NCBI GenBank assembly: GCA_015655445.1
Contig: JAATFA010000032.1
Span: 1 to 54,171 of the forward strand
From: Actinomycetales bacterium
GTDB taxonomy: Bacteria; Actinomycetota; Actinomycetes; Actinomycetales; Microbacteriaceae
Length of the DNA: 54,171 nucleotides
Direction of reading: 5' to 3'
Positions 36,755 through 44,925 of the stretch are shown here, one piece after another. The stretch's first letter is position 1. Each line of letters begins with the position of its first letter. The position numbers were made by a program, and so were the translations under genes. The notes under the pieces were generated by a model. It searched no databases. It was not told where the DNA came from and was given only the letters and a program-made list of their open reading frames with translations.

Positions 36755-37486
36755 TCAGACGCCCGCCACGAGGCTCGGCGGGAGGTCGAGGGCGGGGTAG
36801 GCCTGAGCCGGCTCGGCGGCGAGCGCGCGGCGCGCGCTCTGTGCCGTGCGGCCGTACACCACCTCGGGAGCACCGGCAGCGACGCCGTCGAGCGCGGCCG
36901 CGACGACGAGCGCGGGGTCGGCCTTCGCGTCGTCGGGCACGTAGCTCGCCATGTCCGTCGCCATGTAGCCGACGTGCAGGGTCGTGACCGCGATCCCGCG
37001 GCCGGCGAGCTCCTGGCGCACGACGTTGCTCATCGCCCAGCCCGCGGCCTTCGCGACGCTGTACGCGCCGTAGTGGGGGAGGTGGCGCCAGGAGAGCGCC
37101 GAGAGCACGTTGAGCATCGCGCCGCCCCCGCGCGCGGCGATGACGGGCGCGAAGGCGCGCGTCACGGCGAGCATGCCGAAGAGGTTCGTCTCGACCTCCG
37201 CGCGGATGCGCTCCATGGGGCTCTCGAGGAGGTCCGCGTGCAGGCTCACGCCCGCGTTGTTGACGAGCAGGGTCACGTCGGGAGCCGCCGCGGCCGCGCG
37301 CGCGACCGCCTCCGGATCGGTCACATCGAGCGCGAGCGGAACCGCGCGGGGCGTCGTCACGGCAGCGGGATCGCGAGCGGCCGCGTAGACGCGCGCCGCG
37401 CCGCGCTCGAGCAGCTGCTCGACGAGGTGACGCCCGAACCCCCGGCTCGCGCCCGTGACAAGCGCGACCGCTCCCGTGATCTCCAT
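36755..37486 (-). CDS. Short-chain dehydrogenase/reductase
   Basis: 243 residues, classical SDR. The cofactor loop is VTGASRGFGRHL, NNAGVS lies mid-domain, and the catalytic set is Ser (VLSALSW), Tyr and Lys in YGAYSVAKAAG. The Asp after VTDPEAV marks the usual adenine site; AAARDPA suggests NADP preference. Substrate unknown. ATG at 37486. It is followed tail to tail by the ROK kinase with 65 nt between. Confidence 0.92.
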   Translation of the reverse strand: MEITGAVALVTGASRGFGRHLVEQLLERGAARVYAAARDPAAVTTPRAVPLALDVTDPEAVARAAAAAPDVTLLVNNAGVSLHADLLESPMERIRAEVETNLFGMLAVTRAFAPVIAARGGGAMLNVLSALSWRHLPHYGAYSVAKAAGWAMSNVVRQELAGRGIAVTTLHVGYMATDMASYVPDDAKADPALVVAAALDGVAAGAPEVVYGRTAQSARRALAAEPAQAYPALDLPPSLVAGV

Positions 37487-37532
37487 GGACTCCTCGCTTC
37501 TCACCCGGTCTCGGAGCGCGGCGCGGCGGCGA

Positions 37533-38330
37533 TCAGCCGCCCGGCGCGTAGTCGGGCGCGGGGGGCAGCCCGAAGAACTCCTCGAGGGTCTCGACCCCCT
37601 CGTCGTGCATCTCCGTCGCGAGCGCCACGCCCACGTAGCGGAAGTGCCACGGCTCGTACTCGTAGCCCGTGATCGCCGTCTTGTCGGCGGGATAGCGCAG
37701 GATGAAGCCGAAGCGGTAGGCGTTCGCGGCGAGCCACATGCCCTGCGGCGTCTGCCCGAAGCACGCGGCGAGCGTGCACGCGGCCGGCACCGAGGAGATG
37801 TCGAGCGCGAGGCCCGTCTGGTGCTCGCTGTAGCCGGGACGCGCGCTCGTGAGGTCGGCGCCCGCCTGTCCGCGGCTCGCGACGTAGCCGTTGTACGTGG
37901 AGACCTGGGTCGAGTAGCTGCGATAGGCGCTCTGCGACTGCAGGCCGAGGCCCGCCTCGCTCTGCGCCGCCGCGAACATCGCGACGACGGCGTCCGACGC
38001 CTCCTTGCGCAGCAGCGGGGTGTACACGTGCTGCACCGGCACCTGCACGAGGTCCGGCGGCACGTAGTCGCGCGGGTTGAGCGGGCGCAGCTTGTTGACG
38101 ACGACCCAGATGCTCGTGGGATCGTCGATCGACAGCTGGGACTTGTCGAACGTCGGCGTCGGCGTGGGGGTGGGGGTCGGTCTCGGGGTCGCGGACCGCC
38201 GCGCGTGCGCGGTCGCGGACGAGGTCGCGGGAGGACGGCCGCCGCCGTCCGGAGCGCACCCGGCGAGCACGAGCGCGGAGGCGGCGACCGCGGCCGCGAG
38301 CGCGACGGCGCGGCGGAGGGGTCTCGGCAC
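37533..38330 (-). CDS. VanY-like D-alanyl-D-alanine carboxypeptidase, lipoprotein
   Basis: 265 residues. The signal has lipobox LAGC (Cys25), then a Thr/Pro stretch (about 40-60) as wall spacer, then an M15B peptidase domain. Zinc motifs are SEHQTGLALDI and EPWHFRYVG; SAYRSYSTQ is the other family hallmark. It trims peptidoglycan stem peptides outside the membrane. The GTG at 38330 gives a short clean lipoprotein signal; longer in-frame starts are not supported. It is 46 nt from the SDR start and could be in the same transcript. Confidence 0.9.
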   Translation of the reverse strand: MPRPLRRAVALAAAVAASALVLAGCAPDGGGRPPATSSATAHARRSATPRPTPTPTPTPTFDKSQLSIDDPTSIWVVVNKLRPLNPRDYVPPDLVQVPVQHVYTPLLRKEASDAVVAMFAAAQSEAGLGLQSQSAYRSYSTQVSTYNGYVASRGQAGADLTSARPGYSEHQTGLALDISSVPAACTLAACFGQTPQGMWLAANAYRFGFILRYPADKTAITGYEYEPWHFRYVGVALATEMHDEGVETLEEFFGLPPAPDYAPGG

Positions 38331-38498
38331 GCGTCGAGCATAGTCGCGGGCGGCTCGCCGTTTCCCCGAGCGACGAGCGCACGACGAGCCGCGCGCGGCG
38401 CCTTGCGCGACGGCCCCGCGCGACTGCCCCGCGTGACTGCCCCGATCGACAGGTCGGTCCCCAGCGAGGTCACGGCCGGCACCTTCTACGCTGGGACG

Positions 38499-38777
38499 AT
38501 GCGCATCGAGAACCAGGTCGACGCGGAGCGCTACGTCCTCCTCGAGGACGACGCGGTCATCGGCGTCGCGGACTACGAGATCGTCGACGACCAGATCCGC
38601 ATCATCCACGTCGAGGTGCAGCCTGCGCGGCGCGGCAGCGGCCTCGGCGGCGCGTTCGTGCAGCAGGTGCTCGACGACGTCACCGCGACGACGGACTACC
38701 GCGTCGTCCCGGCATGCCCGTTCGTCGCCCACTGGCTGCGCGAGCATCCCGACTACGCCGAGCTCACGCGGCGCTGA
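38499..38777 (+). CDS. Small GNAT-like N-acetyltransferase (YjdJ type)
   Basis: 92 residues. VADYEIVDDQIRIIHVEVQP and RRGSGLGGAFVQQVLDDV match the minimal GNAT fold whose members have the acetyl-CoA loop (R/Q)xxGxG/A reading RRGSGLG; CPFVAHWLREHPDY is the usual end. Small GNATs of this type may acetylate small molecules or proteins; substrate unknown. ATG at 38499. A strong terminator follows 21 nt after the stop. Confidence 0.9.
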   Translation: MRIENQVDAERYVLLEDDAVIGVADYEIVDDQIRIIHVEVQPARRGSGLGGAFVQQVLDDVTATTDYRVVPACPFVAHWLREHPDYAELTRR

Positions 38778-38798
38778 CCGCGGCTCGCACACGCCTCG

Positions 38799-38828
38799 GG
38801 CCCCGGACTCCCCTCGGAGTCCGGGGCC
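38799..38828 (+). terminator. Rho-independent-like terminator
   Basis: Arms 38799-38811 and 38816-38828 are perfect 13-nt complements with a CCTC loop, followed by TTCGTCGTT. Confidence 0.85.
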
Positions 38829-38909
38829 TTCGTCGTTCGTATGCGGGCGGCCACCCCTCCTCCACAGGTCCGACATGACGCGACCCGTCCGCAGAGCGGA
38901 CCGCCTCGC

Positions 38910-38989
38910 TCGACCGCTCTCGCGGACCGACTTATAGTGACGAGACAATTTCATAGGGCGACAGATCGATTCCTCATCGCGAGAGCGGT
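38910..38989 (+). promoter_or_regulatory. Promoter with flanking 12-nt inverted repeats for the sugar importer
   Basis: TCGACC (38910-38915), 17 nt, TATAGT (38933-38938). The repeats ACCGCTCTCGCG (38913-38924) and CGCGAGAGCGGT (38978-38989) are exact reverse complements 53 nt apart. One overlaps the -35 and the other lies in the leader, as expected for looping by a dimeric regulator. Another repeat, GTCCGC-AGA-GCGGAC, lies just upstream (38887-38901). No regulator gene is adjacent. Confidence 0.6.
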
Positions 38990-39042
38990 CCGCACCGGGC
39001 CGTCCCGCGCGTCCCCTCCCCGTCACACGACAAGGACGTCCC

Positions 39043-40338
39043 ATGACCCCCACGACCCCCCTCACGCGCCGCACCTTTCTCGTCGCGAGCGGGCTCACCG
39101 CCGCGACGGCCGCGCTCGCGGCGTGCAGCGCCGGAGCCGGCACGGGCTCCGGCGGCTCGACGACGATCACCGGCGCAGGCTGGGACGACGGCATCACCGA
39201 CCTGCTCTTCGGCGATGTGCGCACGGCCTGGCAGAAGAAGACCGGCGACACGCTCAAGCCCCAGGCGAGCGTGCCGTTCACCGACTACCAGACGCGCTTC
39301 CGCACCCTCATCGCGGGCGGCTCCCCGCCCGACGTCATGCGGCTCAACGACGACTTCCTGCGCGAGCTCACCGACAAGAAGTCGATCCGCGACCTCAGCG
39401 CATACATCAAGCACAGCGACGTCGACCTCGGCGACTACTACGCCAACGTCTACGACTTCGCCACGTTCGGCACGCAGCGCACGGCGCAGATCATCGGGAC
39501 CCAGCCGCGCGTCATCTACTACAACAAGACGATGTTCCAGAAGGCCGGCGTGCCGCTGCCGCCCACGGACTGGACCGACGAGGGCTGGACGTGGGACGAC
39601 TTCCTCGCCGCCGCGCAGGCGCTCACGCGCGGCCCGGACCAGTACGGCTGCGTCGTCGTGAAGGACACGGGGTACGAGAACACGTTCTCGGTCAACAACG
39701 GCGGCGAGGGCGTCTTCTCCAAGGACGGCCACCGCTTCACGCTCGCCGACCCGTCCGGCTACGAGGCCGTGCAGTGGGTCGCCGACCTCGCCCTCAAGCA
39801 CAAGGTCGCGCCCTCGTGGGGCGAGATCCAGCCGGACCAGGCCGAGCAGCAGCTCTTCGCCGCCGGGCGGCTTGGGATGCTCTTCGGCGCCTCGAGCGGC
39901 GCGTCCTACTTCCAGCAGAACGTGCACGACTTCGAGTGGGACATCGCGCCGGTGCCGGGCAAGGTGCGCCAGCAGCAGGAGGGCAGCATGATCGTCACGG
40001 TCATCCCCACAAAGGCGAAGAACCCCGACCTCGCGTGGGACTTCCTGAACTACGCGGCCGGCCCGGAGGGCGGCGCCTACTTCGCGAAGGCGGGCATCTG
40101 CGTGCCGGTCAACAAGACCGCCGCGCAGTCGCTGCCGGCGACGGGCCAGCCGCCGGCCAACGTCAAGCTCCTCGCGCAGGCAGCGGACCACAACAGCAGC
40201 GTCAACTCGACGACCGCGACGTCCCAGGCGGTCGCGATCTACCGGCCGCAGCTCGAGAAGGTCTACATCGGCGAGACGACGGCGAAGGACGCCCTCACGT
40301 CGGTGCGCACCCAGATCGAGGCGTTGATCGCGCGCTGA
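39043..40338 (+). CDS. Sugar ABC transporter substrate-binding lipoprotein (Tat-type signal)
   Basis: 431 residues, family 1 solute-binding protein. The signal has a twin-arginine motif LTRRTFLVASG (Arg9-Arg10) and a lipobox LAAC (Cys28), so it is probably exported folded by Tat and lipid-anchored. Family marks: PFTDYQTRFRTLIAGG, DVMRLNDDFL, WTWDDFLAAAQAL. It binds a sugar of unknown type. First gene of a three-gene operon; its stop overlaps the next ATG by 1 nt (TGATG). Confidence 0.93.
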   Translation: MTPTTPLTRRTFLVASGLTAATAALAACSAGAGTGSGGSTTITGAGWDDGITDLLFGDVRTAWQKKTGDTLKPQASVPFTDYQTRFRTLIAGGSPPDVMRLNDDFLRELTDKKSIRDLSAYIKHSDVDLGDYYANVYDFATFGTQRTAQIIGTQPRVIYYNKTMFQKAGVPLPPTDWTDEGWTWDDFLAAAQALTRGPDQYGCVVVKDTGYENTFSVNNGGEGVFSKDGHRFTLADPSGYEAVQWVADLALKHKVAPSWGEIQPDQAEQQLFAAGRLGMLFGASSGASYFQQNVHDFEWDIAPVPGKVRQQQEGSMIVTVIPTKAKNPDLAWDFLNYAAGPEGGAYFAKAGICVPVNKTAAQSLPATGQPPANVKLLAQAADHNSSVNSTTATSQAVAIYRPQLEKVYIGETTAKDALTSVRTQIEALIAR

Positions 40339-41264
40339 TGGCCACGCTCATCGCCGAGAGGCCGAAGGCGGCGGTGCGACCGTCCCGTCGCCGTGCCCTG
40401 CGACAGCAGACGCTCACGGGCTGGCTGTTCATCGCCCCGCTCGTGCTCGGGATCCTCCTGTGGCAGGTCGCGCCCGTCTTCGTCTCCCTCTTCTCCTCCT
40501 TCACCGACTGGGACGGCATCACCGACCCGACGCTCATCGGCGGGGCCAACTACGCGGACCTCCTGCACGACGGCCTGTTCTGGACGACGCTCGGCAACAC
40601 GGTCGCCTTCACAGTCGGCGTGCTCCCGCTCACGCTCGTGGCCGCGCTCGGGCTCGCCCTGCTGTGCAACGCGGGCGGTCGCGTGTCGAACGCCTTCTTC
40701 CGCACGGCCTACTTCACCCCGTACGTCACGAGCCTCGTGGCGATCGGGCTCGTGTGGACGAAGCTGCTCGCCCCGCGCGGGCCGCTCAACACCGTGCTCT
40801 CCGCGGTCGGGGTGACGGGCCCGTCCTGGCTCACCGACGCGCACTGGGCGATGCCCGCGGTCATCGTCGTCTCCGCGTGGCAGGGCGTCGGCTACCCCAT
40901 GGTCATCCTGCTCGCGGGCCTCCAGGGCATCCCGGAGAGCCTCTACGAGGCGGCGAAGGTCGACGGCGCGCGGGCATGGCGCCGCTTCCGCAGCATCACC
41001 CTCCCGCTGCTCACGCCGCAGATCTTCTTCGTGCTCATCACGCAGTTCATCACGTCGTTCCAGATCTTCGCGCTCATCTTCGTGCTCACGAAGGGCGGCC
41101 CGGGCAACGCGACGAACGTCTACATCTATTACCTCTACCAGAACGCCTTCACCTTCGGCCGGCTCGGCTACGCCTCCGCCATGGCCTGGGTGCTCTTCCT
41201 CATCATCGGCATCGTCACGCTCCTGCAGCTGCGTCTGCAGCGCCGGTGGGTGTTCTACAGCTAG
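40338..41264 (+). CDS. Sugar ABC transporter permease (MalF/UgpA type)
   Basis: 308 residues, six helices. The first helix is GWLFIAPLVLGILLWQVAPV. SSFTDWDGIT follows it. The EAA loop reads ESLYEAAKVDGARAWRRF, which contacts the ATPase. No ATPase gene accompanies it, so a shared MsiK-like ATPase elsewhere is expected (family knowledge). Confidence 0.95.
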   Translation: MATLIAERPKAAVRPSRRRALRQQTLTGWLFIAPLVLGILLWQVAPVFVSLFSSFTDWDGITDPTLIGGANYADLLHDGLFWTTLGNTVAFTVGVLPLTLVAALGLALLCNAGGRVSNAFFRTAYFTPYVTSLVAIGLVWTKLLAPRGPLNTVLSAVGVTGPSWLTDAHWAMPAVIVVSAWQGVGYPMVILLAGLQGIPESLYEAAKVDGARAWRRFRSITLPLLTPQIFFVLITQFITSFQIFALIFVLTKGGPGNATNVYIYYLYQNAFTFGRLGYASAMAWVLFLIIGIVTLLQLRLQRRWVFYS

Positions 41265-41272
41265 GAGCCCGA

Positions 41273-42154
41273 ATGACCACCGCCCTCGCCTCCCCCGGCG
41301 TCTCCCGCCGCGCGGGCCGCCGCCGCACGCTCCGCGCGAGCGACCTGCTCTCCCGCAGCGGCCGGCTCGTGCTCATGCTCGCGCTCGCGCTCGTCTTCCT
41401 CACGCCGCTGCTGTGGATGCTCTCCGCGTCCCTGCGCACCGAGGCGGACATCGCCCGCAACCCGCTCGGCTTCATCCCCCAGACGTGGGAGTGGGGCAAC
41501 TACGCGCGCGCCTTCGACGCGATCAGCCCGTTCCTGCTCAACAGCGTCAGGCTCGCCGCGATCAACGTCGTCGGCGTGCTCGTCGTCGCCTCCGCGGCCG
41601 GCTACGCCTTCGGCCGGCTCCGGTTCGCGGGTCGCGACGTCGCGTTCTTCCTCGTGCTCGCGACGGCGATCATCCCGAGCATCGTCCTGCTCATCCCGCA
41701 GTACATCATCTTCCAGCACATCGGATGGGTCGACACCCAGTACCCGTTGTGGGTGCCTCGCGTCATGACGCCCGTGTTCGGCACCTTCCTCATGCGGCAG
41801 GCGTTCCTCACCCTGCCGCAAGAGCTCGAGGACGCCGCGCGCGTCGACGGCGTCTCCGTCTTCGGCATCTACGCGCGCATCATGCTCCCCCAGGTCACGC
41901 CCGCGCTCGCGGCCGTGGGCGTGTTCACGTTCGTCGAGTCGTGGAACGACCTGTTCGGTCCGCTCATCTTCATCAACTCCACGGAGCTGCAGACGCTGCC
42001 GATCGCCCTCGCCCAGTTCCAGGGCGAGTTCTTCACGACCACCAACCTGCTCATGGCCGCCTCCGCGATCACGATCGTGCCCGTCATCGTCGTCTACGTG
42101 CTCGCCCAGCGCTACTTCGTGCAGGGCATCGCCTCGAGCGGCCTCAAGGGCTGA
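41273..42154 (+). CDS. Sugar ABC transporter permease (MalG/UgpE type)
   Basis: 293 residues. After a basic start, the first helix LVLMLALALVFLTPLLWMLSASLR is typical of the MalG branch. The EAA loop is ELEDAARVDGVSVFGIYARI, and the end QRYFVQGIASSGLKG is characteristic. TAGGAGCCCGA before the ATG supplies a ribosome site at the stop of the previous gene. The long palindrome at 42197 follows and may terminate the operon. Confidence 0.95.
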   Translation: MTTALASPGVSRRAGRRRTLRASDLLSRSGRLVLMLALALVFLTPLLWMLSASLRTEADIARNPLGFIPQTWEWGNYARAFDAISPFLLNSVRLAAINVVGVLVVASAAGYAFGRLRFAGRDVAFFLVLATAIIPSIVLLIPQYIIFQHIGWVDTQYPLWVPRVMTPVFGTFLMRQAFLTLPQELEDAARVDGVSVFGIYARIMLPQVTPALAAVGVFTFVESWNDLFGPLIFINSTELQTLPIALAQFQGEFFTTTNLLMAASAITIVPVIVVYVLAQRYFVQGIASSGLKG

Positions 42155-42196
42155 GCCGCTCGCGCGTCGCGGCCCCCTCGCCGCCCCTCCGCCCCT

Positions 42197-42273
42197 CCGC
42201 CCCTCCTGCGCGAAAAGTGACACGCGCGCCGGGATTCCCGGCGCGCGTGTCACTTTTCGCGCAGGAGGGGCGG
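42197..42273. repeat. 77-nt near-perfect palindrome between convergent genes
   Basis: Positions 42197-42234 and 42236-42273 are exact reverse complements (38 bp) around one T. The outer part of each arm contains GCGCGAAAAGTGACACG. It lies 43 nt from the permease stop and 19 nt from the lipoate-ligase-like stop. It could terminate in both directions, yet it is far longer than a terminator needs. Confidence 0.9.
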
Positions 42274-42291
42274 GCGCGTCGCGCGCAGGGC

Positions 42292-43359
42292 TCAGGGGAC
42301 GCGGAAGAGCCACTCGCGCGTCGCGAACTTGTCGCGCACGAGCTGCTCGGCGCGCTCGAGCTCGGACGCGGTCAGGTCGCCGTCCTCGAGGCCGTAGAGG
42401 CCGCGGAAGGTCTCGATCATGCGCTCGATGATGTCGGCCCGCGGCAGACCGGTCTGGCTGCGGAGCGGGTCGACGCGCTTCGCCGCGCTCGTCGTGCCCT
42501 TGTCGCTGAGCTTCTCCCGGCCGATGCGGAGCACCTCGGTCATCCTCTGGCCGTCCATGTCGTAGCTCATCGTCGCGTGGTGCAGCACCGCGCCGCTGCC
42601 GAGCCGCTTCTGCGCGGCCCCGCCGATCTTTCCCTTCGCGCTCGAGATGTCGTTGAGCGGCTGGTAGAACGCGTCGATGCCGAGCGACCGCAGGGCGACG
42701 ATGACCCACTCGTCGAGGAACGCGTACGAGTCGGCGAAGCTCATCCCCTGCACGAGCTCGGCGGGCACGTAGAGGGAGTAGGTGATGATCGCGCCCGCGT
42801 CCATGAACATCGCGCCCCCGCCGCTGATGCGCCGCACGACCTCGAACCCGTACTTCGCCGCGTTGTCGAGGTCAACCTCGTTGCGCACCGACTGGAAGCT
42901 GCCGATGACGACGGCGGGGCTGTCCCACTCCCAGATCCGCAGCGTCGGCTGCCGGCGTCCCGCGCCGACCTCCTCCGTGAGCACCTGGTCGAGCGCGAGC
43001 TGGAGGTTCGGCGGATACGGCGTGCCCGCGACCAGCTGCCACGAGTAGTCGCGCCAGCCCGACGCGCTCGAGAGCGCACGGCGCACGGTCGTCGCCACCG
43101 CCTCGGGCGAGAAGCCGAGCAGCACGGCGTCCTCCGGCAGGCCGGCGCGCACGGCGTCCGCGATGCGCCGCGCGTCAGCGCCGACGGGCAGGCCCGTGAT
43201 GGCGCGGTCGATGGCCTCGAGCGCGGCGTCCGGCTCGAGGAAGAAGTCGCCCGCGACGCGGACGTTCGCGAGGCGCCCGTCGACGACGTCGAGATCGACG
43301 ACGACGAGCTTGCCTCCGGGGACCTTGTACTCGCCGTGCACGACGGCCAGCCTAGTCAC
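42292..43359 (-). CDS. lplA: Lipoate-protein ligase A-like protein
   Basis: 355 residues. An N-terminal accessory domain (about 1-85) resembling the LplA C-terminal domain precedes the catalytic domain: VVIGSFQSVRNEVDLD, VVRRISGGGAMFMDAG and the lysine motif KGKIGGAAQKR. It should activate lipoate or octanoate and pass it to lipoyl-domain lysines of dehydrogenase complexes. The swapped order (accessory domain first) is seen in other actinobacterial members. GTG start at 43359. Confidence 0.88.
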   Translation of the reverse strand: MTRLAVVHGEYKVPGGKLVVVDLDVVDGRLANVRVAGDFFLEPDAALEAIDRAITGLPVGADARRIADAVRAGLPEDAVLLGFSPEAVATTVRRALSSASGWRDYSWQLVAGTPYPPNLQLALDQVLTEEVGAGRRQPTLRIWEWDSPAVVIGSFQSVRNEVDLDNAAKYGFEVVRRISGGGAMFMDAGAIITYSLYVPAELVQGMSFADSYAFLDEWVIVALRSLGIDAFYQPLNDISSAKGKIGGAAQKRLGSGAVLHHATMSYDMDGQRMTEVLRIGREKLSDKGTTSAAKRVDPLRSQTGLPRADIIERMIETFRGLYGLEDGDLTASELERAEQLVRDKFATREWLFRVP

Positions 43360-43483
43360 CGCGCGAGCGCTCCTCGCCGCGCACGCCGGGCTCGCTCCCA
43401 GCGCTCCGGCACGACGGCGACGCTCGGCCCGGGCGGAGCGCCGCAGCCGCGCGAGCGGGCCTGGGCCCGGCCGGCATCGAGGG

Positions 43484-44359
43484 TCAGCCGACGCGCCGAT
43501 CGAGCCACGAGATGAGGTCGCCTACGACCTGCTCCCGGTTGAGCTCGTGGAACACCTCGTGCCGCGCCTCCGGGTACACGACGACCTCGACGTCGCTCAG
43601 GCCGCCGCGCTCGCGATACGCGCGCGCGAGGCGCCGCACGCTGCGCTCGCCGCCGAGCGCGTCGTCGGAGCCGACGAGCAGGAGCATCGGCACGTCCTTG
43701 GAGAGGCGGCGCGGGCGTCCGTAGAGCCGCAGGCCGTCCGCGATCCCGAAGAGCCTCGCGACGTCGGCGGGGAAGGTGAGGGGATCGTCGCGGAACGCCT
43801 CCGCGACCGCGGGGTCCCGGCTCAGCCACTCGTATCCGGTCGTGCCGAGATGCGCGTGCCGCCGGTTGAGGTCGCCCGCGTTCATGTGCCCCGGCATCCG
43901 GTATGCGGTGCCGCTGAGCACGACGCCCGCGTACGGCGTCGCATCGCGGTCGACGAGCATCTGCGCCATGAGCGACCCCCAGCTGTGGCCGAGCAGCACG
44001 AGGGGCACGTCCGGGCTCGTGCGGCGGAGGAGGCCCGTGAGCTCGCGCATGTCGCCGACGGTCGCACGCAGGCCGCCCGGGCCGAGCCGTCCGAGCCGCG
44101 CGACGTCGCCGTCCCACTGCTCGAGCCCCGTGCGCCCGTGCCCCCGATGGTCGTTCGCGCACACCGTGTAGCCCGCGCGCACGAGGGCCTGCGCGATGGG
44201 CTCGTAGCGCAGCGCGTGCTCGCCCAGCCCGTGCGCGATCTGCACGATGCCACGAGGGTGCGGCGCGGACCAGCGATAGCAGTGGACGGCGACCCCGTAC
44301 GCGTCCCGGAACGATCCCTCGGCGCGCTCGACGGGGAGCGCCGCGGAGTCCTCGGCCAC
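43484..44359 (-). CDS. Alpha/beta hydrolase, monoacylglycerol lipase-like
   Basis: 291 residues, serine hydrolase. The nucleophile is Ser126 in GHSWGS. The acid is in LLLVGSDDALGG and the histidine in ARHEVFHE. IAHGLGEHALRYEPIAQAL is the hallmark of the monoacylglycerol lipase / lysophospholipase group, and CANDHRGHGRT supports it. No signal peptide. The GTG at 44359 follows GGAGGTGGCGAC. Divergent from marR; the shared intergenic region is 122 nt. Confidence 0.9.
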   Translation of the reverse strand: MAEDSAALPVERAEGSFRDAYGVAVHCYRWSAPHPRGIVQIAHGLGEHALRYEPIAQALVRAGYTVCANDHRGHGRTGLEQWDGDVARLGRLGPGGLRATVGDMRELTGLLRRTSPDVPLVLLGHSWGSLMAQMLVDRDATPYAGVVLSGTAYRMPGHMNAGDLNRRHAHLGTTGYEWLSRDPAVAEAFRDDPLTFPADVARLFGIADGLRLYGRPRRLSKDVPMLLLVGSDDALGGERSVRRLARAYRERGGLSDVEVVVYPEARHEVFHELNREQVVGDLISWLDRRVG

Positions 44360-44443
44360 GTCGCCACCTCCTCCTCCCGGACCCCGAGCGTGCTCGCGGC
44401 TGGGAACGGGCTCAGTCTAGGGACGAGGCGACGATCGCGCCGG

Positions 44444-44473
44444 TTACTTAGCCGGACTAATTTGCTAGACTAA
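44444..44473 (+). promoter_or_regulatory. MarR promoter and likely autoregulatory site
   Basis: TTACTT (44444-44449), 16 nt, TAGACT (44466-44471). Two half-sites CGGACTAA (44453-44460) and AGACTAA (44467-44473), and CTTAG/CTAAG ends, suggest a MarR dimer site covering the promoter. Start of transcription would fall only a few nt before the ATG at 44482, so the mRNA may be nearly leaderless. Confidence 0.6.
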
Positions 44474-44481
44474 GGATTCCC

Positions 44482-44925
44482 ATGACGCAGCAGGACCACG
44501 AGCGGAGCGCGGACGACCTCGACGCCGTGGAGCTGCGTCTGCTCATCCAGCGCGTGGCCCGTCGCATCCGCGCCAAGCGAGGAGACGCCGCACTCTCCGA
44601 TGCACAGCTGAGCGTGCTCTTCCACCTCGAGATGCACGGAGACAGCAGCCTCGGCCGGCTCGCCGAGCACGACCGGGTGACGCCGCCGTCGATGACGCGC
44701 ACGGTCGCCTCCCTCAAGGAGTCCGGGTACCTCGAGACCGAGCCCGGCAAGGACGACGCGCGCCGCGTCATCGCGCGCATCACACCCAAGGGCCTCGCGA
44801 TGGTCCAGGAGACGCGCCGCCTGCGCACGGCGTGGTTCGCAGCCCAGCTCGGGGACCTCTCCCCGGCCGAGCGGTCAGCACTGCAGGAGGTGATGCCGAT
44901 CCTGCGCAGGATCGCCGAATCGTGA
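44482..44925 (+). CDS. MarR-family transcriptional regulator
   Basis: 147 residues. The winged helix (LSDAQLSVLFHLEMHGDSSL, VTPPSMTRTVASLKESGYLE, DDARRVIARITPKG) is complete. It probably represses itself and the coupled exporter; ligand unknown. No ribosome site is seen in the short leader. Its stop overlaps the MFS GTG (GTGA). Confidence 0.95.
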   Translation: MTQQDHERSADDLDAVELRLLIQRVARRIRAKRGDAALSDAQLSVLFHLEMHGDSSLGRLAEHDRVTPPSMTRTVASLKESGYLETEPGKDDARRVIARITPKGLAMVQETRRLRTAWFAAQLGDLSPAERSALQEVMPILRRIAES

